In this document: positions 43,259-49,376 of the stretch, piece after piece
Numbering within the stretch: position 1 is the stretch's first letter
How the letters are laid out: the number at the start of each line of letters is the position of its first letter
Origin: an uncultured Alphaproteobacteria bacterium
Lineage (GTDB): Bacteria; Pseudomonadota; Alphaproteobacteria; HIMB59; GCA-002718135
Reading direction: 5' to 3'
Assembly: GCA_902577945.1 (NCBI GenBank)
Contig: CACHBB010000006.1
Location: forward strand, 1 to 49,376
DNA: 49,376 nt
The notes under the pieces: model-generated
What the model was told of the DNA's origin: nothing
The model's database searches: none
The model's input: the letters and a program-made list of their open reading frames with translations, nothing else
Position numbers and translations under genes: made by a program

Positions 43259-44287
43259 ATGTTAGAAAATATTAGTTCCAACCAAATTAAAACGGATACA
43301 AAAATCAGTAATTCTTTTAAGAACGCTAGTTTCAAAAATTTTAGTATAAGCTGCAATATATATAAGGGCGACTATTTTCTTGATTCTTTCAATTATTTTC
43401 CAATAACCGAAGATTATAAAACATTTTCAAATCTTTTTATGAGAGATCAAAATTTAAGTTATGAGCATTTTTTTACTGATAAATTCTTTATTAGTTTCAA
43501 GGAAAATATAGAGAATTACAAAAAATTTAATGATGTATTTCTTCTTGGATCAAGTGCTGCAAATAATTATTATTCAAATTTAATACAATTTCTTCCAAGA
43601 ATTTTTTTTAATAATAACAATAATAAAATAATAATTCATAGAAACTCTTCAAATAAATTTAGAAAATTTATTGAAATTATTCTAAAAGACTTAAAGATCA
43701 ATTCATCCTTTCTTTTTTTAGATGATAATTTTTATAAATTTACTAATTCAGAAATACCACAATTTTTTAATTTAAATAACTCTATTAAAATCTTAAGAAA
43801 TTTTCTAATGCCTAAAGTTGGAAATGCTAAAGACAAAAAAATTTATGTAACACGAGAAGATTCTTCATACAGAAAAATTATTAATGAGTCAGATTTGATT
43901 ACCATTTTAAGATCTAATGGTTACAAGGTTATAAATCCCCAACTTTATGAAATTCATGAGCAAATTAAATTATTTGCAGAAGCAGACAAAATAATTTCGC
44001 CATATGGTTCTAATTTAGCTAATATAGCTTTCTGTAAAGAAGGAGCAAAAATTTATGAAATAGGACCTAGGTTTGATAACGTTTATGAAAAAATTTTTGA
44101 GCAAAGATATACGTCAATAGCAAAAATTAATAAACTAGATTACCAAAGAGTTGTTTCAGACACAGTTGACGTAGAGAAACATGATGAAACCGCAAAAAAA
44201 TATATTAATAAAAAAGTTCTTGAAAATAGTAATTATTATAAAAATTTAATAGTAAAAATAAGTGATATTGAGAAAATTCTAGACTAA
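43259..44287 (+). CDS. GT61-type glycosyltransferase
   Basis: A 342-residue protein of the GT61 (DUF563) family. The C-terminal part shows the family order: KIYVTREDSSYRKIINESDL near 193-212, LRSNGYKVINPQLYEIHEQIKLFAEADKII is seen near 217-246, and SPYGSNLANIAFCKEGAKIYEI near 247-268. No signal peptide or membrane segment is seen. It probably adds a sugar to a surface glycan; donor and acceptor are unknown. It follows the island 2 boundary by 72 bp and may be part of an older accessory region. Its end overlaps sppA by four bases, convergently. Confidence 0.85.
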   Translation: MLENISSNQIKTDTKISNSFKNASFKNFSISCNIYKGDYFLDSFNYFPITEDYKTFSNLFMRDQNLSYEHFFTDKFFISFKENIENYKKFNDVFLLGSSAANNYYSNLIQFLPRIFFNNNNNKIIIHRNSSNKFRKFIEIILKDLKINSSFLFLDDNFYKFTNSEIPQFFNLNNSIKILRNFLMPKVGNAKDKKIYVTREDSSYRKIINESDLITILRSNGYKVINPQLYEIHEQIKLFAEADKIISPYGSNLANIAFCKEGAKIYEIGPRFDNVYEKIFEQRYTSIAKINKLDYQRVVSDTVDVEKHDETAKKYINKKVLENSNYYKNLIVKISDIEKILD

Positions 44288-45291
44288 CAATTTTTGAAAT
44301 ATCCCGGCAAAATTGTGACAAAATTAGAATTTAATTTGTTGCAAATTAAATTTGAATTAAATTTTAACAAATTTAAAAAATATCTTTCAAAAATATTATT
44401 ATTTTCAACATTTTCAACAACTTTATAATTAGAATAATTTTCTTCTTTTATTATTTTTTTTATTAGAATGTCGTAACTAATTATATCATCAATTAAGTAA
44501 TTATCTTTCGCTTGATAGCCTGTATAAATTAATGCACCAATTTTATTTTTTAAATTATCTTTTTCTATTTTTCTATTCTTGGAAATAGTATTTAAAAAGT
44601 CATCATAAATTTCATCTATCATTTTTTGTAAATGACTAAGTTCTTTTGATGTCGGTTTTCTAAAGGGATTAAACAAATCTTTTGACTCTCCAGAATTTTG
44701 ATTAAATACTTCTATTCCATTTTCAGTGTTGATTGTATTACCAAAAAGTCCAGAAGAAATAGATAGCGGCTTGTTATAATAATACCAACTTGGTCCGCTG
44801 ACTCCAATGCTACCTACTATTGAGCCGTATGTTGCAAATATTTTATCACCAGTAGTAGCAACCCAATATGCACCTGAGGTTAAAATTTGGTTTGTAAAAA
44901 AATAAACTTTAATTTGAGAATTTTTTTTAAAATCTAAAATTAATTTTTCAATTTCAGCTGATGCTGACACTGTGCCTCCTGGAGAATTTATTTTAATAAT
45001 AAGTATTTTTGGTTTTAGCTTGATTAAGCTATTTATTTTTTTTTTAACATCTATTGGATCAACCACTCCATAAATATTTCCTTCAAGCAACAAGTTTGTA
45101 TTATCAATAATTGGCCCATTCAGATTCAACTTTGCTATTACATTAGACGAGTTTCTGTCTCCCTCTGTAAATTTAAAATCTGCTTCGATATTTTTAGGTA
45201 AAATGAAAAAGATTATATTTAATATTAGAATGAAAATAACTAAAGCAGTTAAAAAACCTAATGTTCTGAAAAAAACGTTGAAAAAAAGCAT
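44284..45291 (-). CDS. sppA: Signal peptide peptidase SppA (S49 family)
   Basis: Membrane protease that clears cleaved signal peptides. The 335 residues have an N-terminal anchor (near 8-32), the conserved INSPGGTVSAS near 101-111, the nucleophile Ser139 in TSGAYWVAT, and, after GSIVGSIGVSG, a tail with the catalytic-Lys region ending in YTGYQAKDNYLID. It is the short, single-domain type. It is divergent from groES; the groESL promoter lies between the two. Confidence 0.9.
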   Translation of the reverse strand: MLFFNVFFRTLGFLTALVIFILILNIIFFILPKNIEADFKFTEGDRNSSNVIAKLNLNGPIIDNTNLLLEGNIYGVVDPIDVKKKINSLIKLKPKILIIKINSPGGTVSASAEIEKLILDFKKNSQIKVYFFTNQILTSGAYWVATTGDKIFATYGSIVGSIGVSGPSWYYYNKPLSISSGLFGNTINTENGIEVFNQNSGESKDLFNPFRKPTSKELSHLQKMIDEIYDDFLNTISKNRKIEKDNLKNKIGALIYTGYQAKDNYLIDDIISYDILIKKIIKEENYSNYKVVENVENNNIFERYFLNLLKFNSNLICNKLNSNFVTILPGYFKNC

Positions 45292-45344
45292 TTTTTTAAT
45301 GATATCATAAATTTTAAATTTTTTATAAATTCTTTATTTCATAC

Positions 45345-45400
45345 TTGAATAGATTTTATTAATGATTAAATAATTAGCACTCTTATTGTTAGAGTGCTAA
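45345..45400 (+). promoter_or_regulatory. groESL promoter with perfect CIRCE element
   Basis: TTAGCACTC (45374-45382) and GAGTGCTAA (45392-45400) with a 9-base spacer match the CIRCE consensus exactly, so groESL should be repressed by HrcA and induced by heat. A possible -35 box TTGAAT is at 45345-45350 with an AT-rich -10 region near 45366-45373. Confidence 0.92.
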
Positions 45401-45442
45401 TTAAAAATTGTTATTTACCAATAACTTAATAAAAGAGGAAAT

Positions 45443-45745
45443 ATGAAATTTAGACCGCTACATGACAGAGTCTTAGTAAAAAGGGTAGATTCTGATCAAA
45501 AAACAGCTGGAGGAATTATAATTCCAGATACTGCTCAAGAAAAACCCATGGAAGGTGAAGTTCTTGAAATTGGTTCTGGAGCCAGAGATGAGACAGGAAA
45601 GCTTGTACCACTTGATGTAAAAAAAGGTGATAAAATACTTTTTGGTAAATGGTCTGGCACCGAAGTGAAAATGAATGGTGAAGATTATCTTATTATGAAA
45701 GAGTCTGACATAATGGGCATAATTACAACTGGTAAAAAAAAATAA
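45443..45745 (+). CDS. groS: Co-chaperonin GroES
   Basis: Heptameric lid of the GroEL chamber. The 100 residues show [11 protein letters not shown] at the N-terminus, the mobile loop EKTAGGI-like [11 protein letters not shown] near 19-29, and [18 protein letters not shown] good ribosome-binding site (AGAGGA) lies just ahead. It is transcribed from the CIRCE promoter with groEL, 24 bp downstream. Confidence 0.97.
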   Translation: MKFRPLHDRVLVKRVDSDQKTAGGIIIPDTAQEKPMEGEVLEIGSGARDETGKLVPLDVKKGDKILFGKWSGTEVKMNGEDYLIMKESDIMGIITTGKKK

Positions 45746-45748
45746 TAA

Positions 45749-47434
<1,686 letters not shown>

Positions 47435-47460
47435 TAAGATATAAAAAATTATTTTTAAGA

Positions 47461-47487
47461 AAAGGGCAATTATTGCCCTTTTTTTTT
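47461..47487 (+). terminator. Rho-independent terminator after groEL
   Basis: AAAAGGGCAA (47461-47470) pairs with TTGCCCTTTT (47474-47483) around a 3-base loop, running into eight T. The stem is symmetric with A-run ahead, so it may also end the leftward gene at 47486. Confidence 0.88.
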
Positions 47488-48022
47488 AAATTAATTTGTC
47501 GATTTGTTTTTTAATTTTTGAGCTATCAGGTTTTGTCATTGATGACCACATATCAACTAATTCTCCATTTCTATCAAACAGAAATTTAAAAAAATTCCAT
47601 TTTGGTGATTTATCGTATTCGTTATTTATCCAAGAATAAATAGGATGTACATTGTTACCTTTAACATTCATAGGTGAAGAAGTTACAAATCCTACTCCAT
47701 AATTAACCAAACAGATTTTTTTAATATCATCCGTGTTCTGATATTCCTGAGAAAATGAGTTGCTGGTTGTCGCAATAATCGTCAAGTCACTGTCTTTGTA
47801 TTCTAGAAAAAGATTTTGAAGATTTTTATACTGAGGTGTAAATCCACATCTAGACGCAGTATTTACAATTAGAATAGGCTTACCTGTAAATTTATTTAAA
47901 TTTACATTATTACCATCAATATCTTCAAAAGAAAAATCGTAAAGATTCATGCTTTCATTAGCTATTAAACTATTCTTTATTGCAAACATAACCAAAAAAA
48001 CAAGTAAAAATCTAATTTTCAT
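47486..48022 (-). CDS. Periplasmic glutathione-peroxidase-like thiol peroxidase
   Basis: Reduces peroxides. The 178 residues carry a signal peptide (MKIRFLLVFLVMFAIKNSLIA), then DIDGNNVNLNKFTGKPILIVNTASRCGFTPQYKNL is seen as the GPx core near 34-66 with peroxidatic Cys59, and the conserved Trp in PKWNFFKFLFDRNGE. The usual FPCNQFGGQEPG second motif is replaced by a TTSNSFSQEYQ-like stretch, so the Gln of the catalytic set is unclear and thioredoxin is the likelier reductant than glutathione. It is divergent from the MscS gene by 26 bp. Confidence 0.87.
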   Translation of the reverse strand: MKIRFLLVFLVMFAIKNSLIANESMNLYDFSFEDIDGNNVNLNKFTGKPILIVNTASRCGFTPQYKNLQNLFLEYKDSDLTIIATTSNSFSQEYQNTDDIKKICLVNYGVGFVTSSPMNVKGNNVHPIYSWINNEYDKSPKWNFFKFLFDRNGELVDMWSSMTKPDSSKIKKQIDKLI

Positions 48023-48048
48023 GTTAGTGTAGTTTAGATATATTTCTT

Positions 48049-49182
48049 ATGGAAACATTCAATAGCTTTAATGATCTTTTTTTAGATGTATGGAACAATG
48101 GTGTTTTTGGTATAAATGCAACAGATATAATAATCAGTTTAATAATTTTTTTACTCTTTTATTTACTAAGAAGATTAATAGCGAGATTTATTTTAAATCG
48201 ACTTTCAAGAATTGTAACAAGAACAACAACAAAAATTGATGATGCTATAATTCAAGTTCTAGATGGTCCTTTAAAATTTTTTCCAGTTGTTGTAGGTTTT
48301 TTTATTGCTTCATCATATTTAGATTTATCAAATGAAAACCAAAATTTTATTGATTTACTAAATAGATCTTTAATAACTATTTTTATATTTTGGCTTCTTC
48401 ATCAACTGATCATTCCTTTTTCGTTTGTTATAAAAAACTTTGAAGCAAAAATATCAAAACCATTAGTTGATTGGACACTTAAAGGTCTCAGGATTTTAGT
48501 GCTTGTTCTTGGTACTGTAGCAATATTAGAATTATGGGGAATCAGAGTTGGGCCAGTAATTGCTGGTTTAGGTTTATTTGGTGTTGCAGTTGCGTTAGGT
48601 GCTCAAGACTTATTTAAAAATTTAATAAGTGGAATAATGATATTAATGGAAAAAAGATTTACAGTGGGTGATGTTATTTTAGTTTCTGGAGAAGTTGAAG
48701 GAGTTGTTGAGCAAATTGGTTTTAGATCAACACTTGTAAGAAGATTTGACTCAACTCCAGTTATGGTTCCTAATTATAAGTTCGCAGAACAATCAGTAAC
48801 TAATTATACTAGAAGACATCATAGAAGAATTAGATGGTTAGTTGGACTGGAATATAGAACAACTATTGATCAATTGAGAAATATAAGAAATGAAATAAAT
48901 ACACTAATTGAAAATGAAGAAGATTTTGCAAAAAATGAAAATGCTAGTTTTTATGTAAGAATTGATAGTTTTTCTGAAAGTTCAATTGATATATTAGTTC
49001 AAGTATTTACAGTCACTAATGATTGGGGAGAATTTTTAAAAATAAAAGAAAGTCTTGCTGTTAAAATTATTGAAATTGTTGAAAGAAATAACTCTGGATT
49101 TGCTTTTCCAAGTCAGTCATTATATGTTGAAAGTTTTCCAAATGATAAGCCTGAAATTTTTAACCCAAAATCTAATATTTAA
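48049..49182 (+). CDS. MscS-family mechanosensitive channel
   Basis: Small-conductance channel releasing solutes on hypo-osmotic shock. The 377 residues have four to five membrane segments in the first 190, with the pore-lining helix and its exit near 165-200 (AGLGLFGVAVALGAQDLFKNLISG), followed by the beta domain (EKRFTVGDVILVSGEVEGVVEQIGFRSTLVRRFD is seen from about 200) and a C-terminal alpha/beta part. It is followed in 3 bp by the AI-2E-family gene, so they are probably one transcript. Confidence 0.92.
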   Translation: METFNSFNDLFLDVWNNGVFGINATDIIISLIIFLLFYLLRRLIARFILNRLSRIVTRTTTKIDDAIIQVLDGPLKFFPVVVGFFIASSYLDLSNENQNFIDLLNRSLITIFIFWLLHQLIIPFSFVIKNFEAKISKPLVDWTLKGLRILVLVLGTVAILELWGIRVGPVIAGLGLFGVAVALGAQDLFKNLISGIMILMEKRFTVGDVILVSGEVEGVVEQIGFRSTLVRRFDSTPVMVPNYKFAEQSVTNYTRRHHRRIRWLVGLEYRTTIDQLRNIRNEINTLIENEEDFAKNENASFYVRIDSFSESSIDILVQVFTVTNDWGEFLKIKESLAVKIIEIVERNNSGFAFPSQSLYVESFPNDKPEIFNPKSNI

Positions 49183-49185
49183 TTT

Positions 49186-49376
49186 ATGAATGAAAATAAT
49201 AGAGTAATCTCTGGGTCTCTTTTTATACTAGCTAGCATAGCCGTAGCATTTATTTTAAATTTTACTCAACCTATTATGGTTCCATTTGTTCTTGCCTTAC
49301 TTTTAAGAATATTAATTGATCCAATTACAGGTATAAAGTTCAAAATAAAAGTTAAAGATCCAAATATAAATGCTAA
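49186..49376 (+). CDS. AI-2E family membrane protein, 3' end off the window
   Basis: ATG at 49186 opens a frame that runs off the right edge (63 full codons). It reads MNENNRVISGSLFILASIAVA, then FTQPIMVPFVLALLLRILIDPI. Two hydrophobic segments with P-F-V-L-A-L-L-L between them are typical of the AI-2E (PF01594) transporter family N-terminus. The substrate is not known from this piece. Confidence 0.7.
   Translation, partial: MNENNRVISGSLFILASIAVAFILNFTQPIMVPFVLALLLRILIDPITGIKFKIKVKDPNINA

Overview
The window looks like chromosome of a small-genome marine alphaproteobacterium of the SAR11/HIMB59 type. The base composition is very AT-rich and genes are tightly packed, with many start/stop overlaps. 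A CcrM-type GANTC methyltransferase, a perfect CIRCE element before groESL, the mutY/DUF721 neighbourhood and the DXP-pathway gene ispE all fit. This placement is inferred from gene content and composition, not from a phylogeny.

Layout. Positions 1-1317: DUF721 fragment and mutY, divergent. Positions 1319-13041: an almost complete IMP biosynthesis block (purQ, purL leftward; purM, purN, purF, purD, purC rightward; purK, purE leftward) plus guaB. Several of these enzymes have unusual forms: a PurS-PurL fusion, a PurF without most Fe-S ligands, a PAICS-like PurC, a frameshifted purK and a CBS-less GuaB. Positions 13144-19602: a surface block with an inverse-autotransporter barrel and an unknown secreted partner, a GNAT-like protein, a MATE exporter and a beta-propeller autotransporter. 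Positions 19648-26762: ccrM, rnhB, moaB, a lytic transglycosylase, a cysteine-free family-4-like uracil-DNA glycosylase, a TPR protein and ispE. Positions 26749-32370: the four-gene ligase/exonuclease/Lhr-like helicase/PdeM DNA-repair module. Positions 32358-35932: small membrane and periplasmic proteins, including an unexplained operon encoding a Cys-rich protein, an FG-GAP/UnbV protein and a DUF4396 protein.

Positions 36095-43186 are accessory. Two tRNA-anchored islands lie in tandem. The first is bounded by an intact tRNA-Gln and a 71-nt partial copy, and carries a sulfotransferase. The second is bounded by the 5' half of a tRNA-Arg and a complete tRNA-Arg(ACG), and carries an alginate-lyase-like protein, a DEDDh exonuclease and an ArsR/permease pair. 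Neither holds an integrase gene. Both have short repeats at 11-bp spacing next to their ends that look like tyrosine-recombinase arm sites, and the second keeps what may be the first codons of an integrase. A GT61 glycosyltransferase follows.

Positions 44284-49376 return to housekeeping: sppA, groES-groEL with CIRCE and terminator, a periplasmic glutathione-peroxidase-like protein, an MscS channel and the start of an AI-2E-family membrane protein. No CRISPR array, rRNA or complete transposase was seen.
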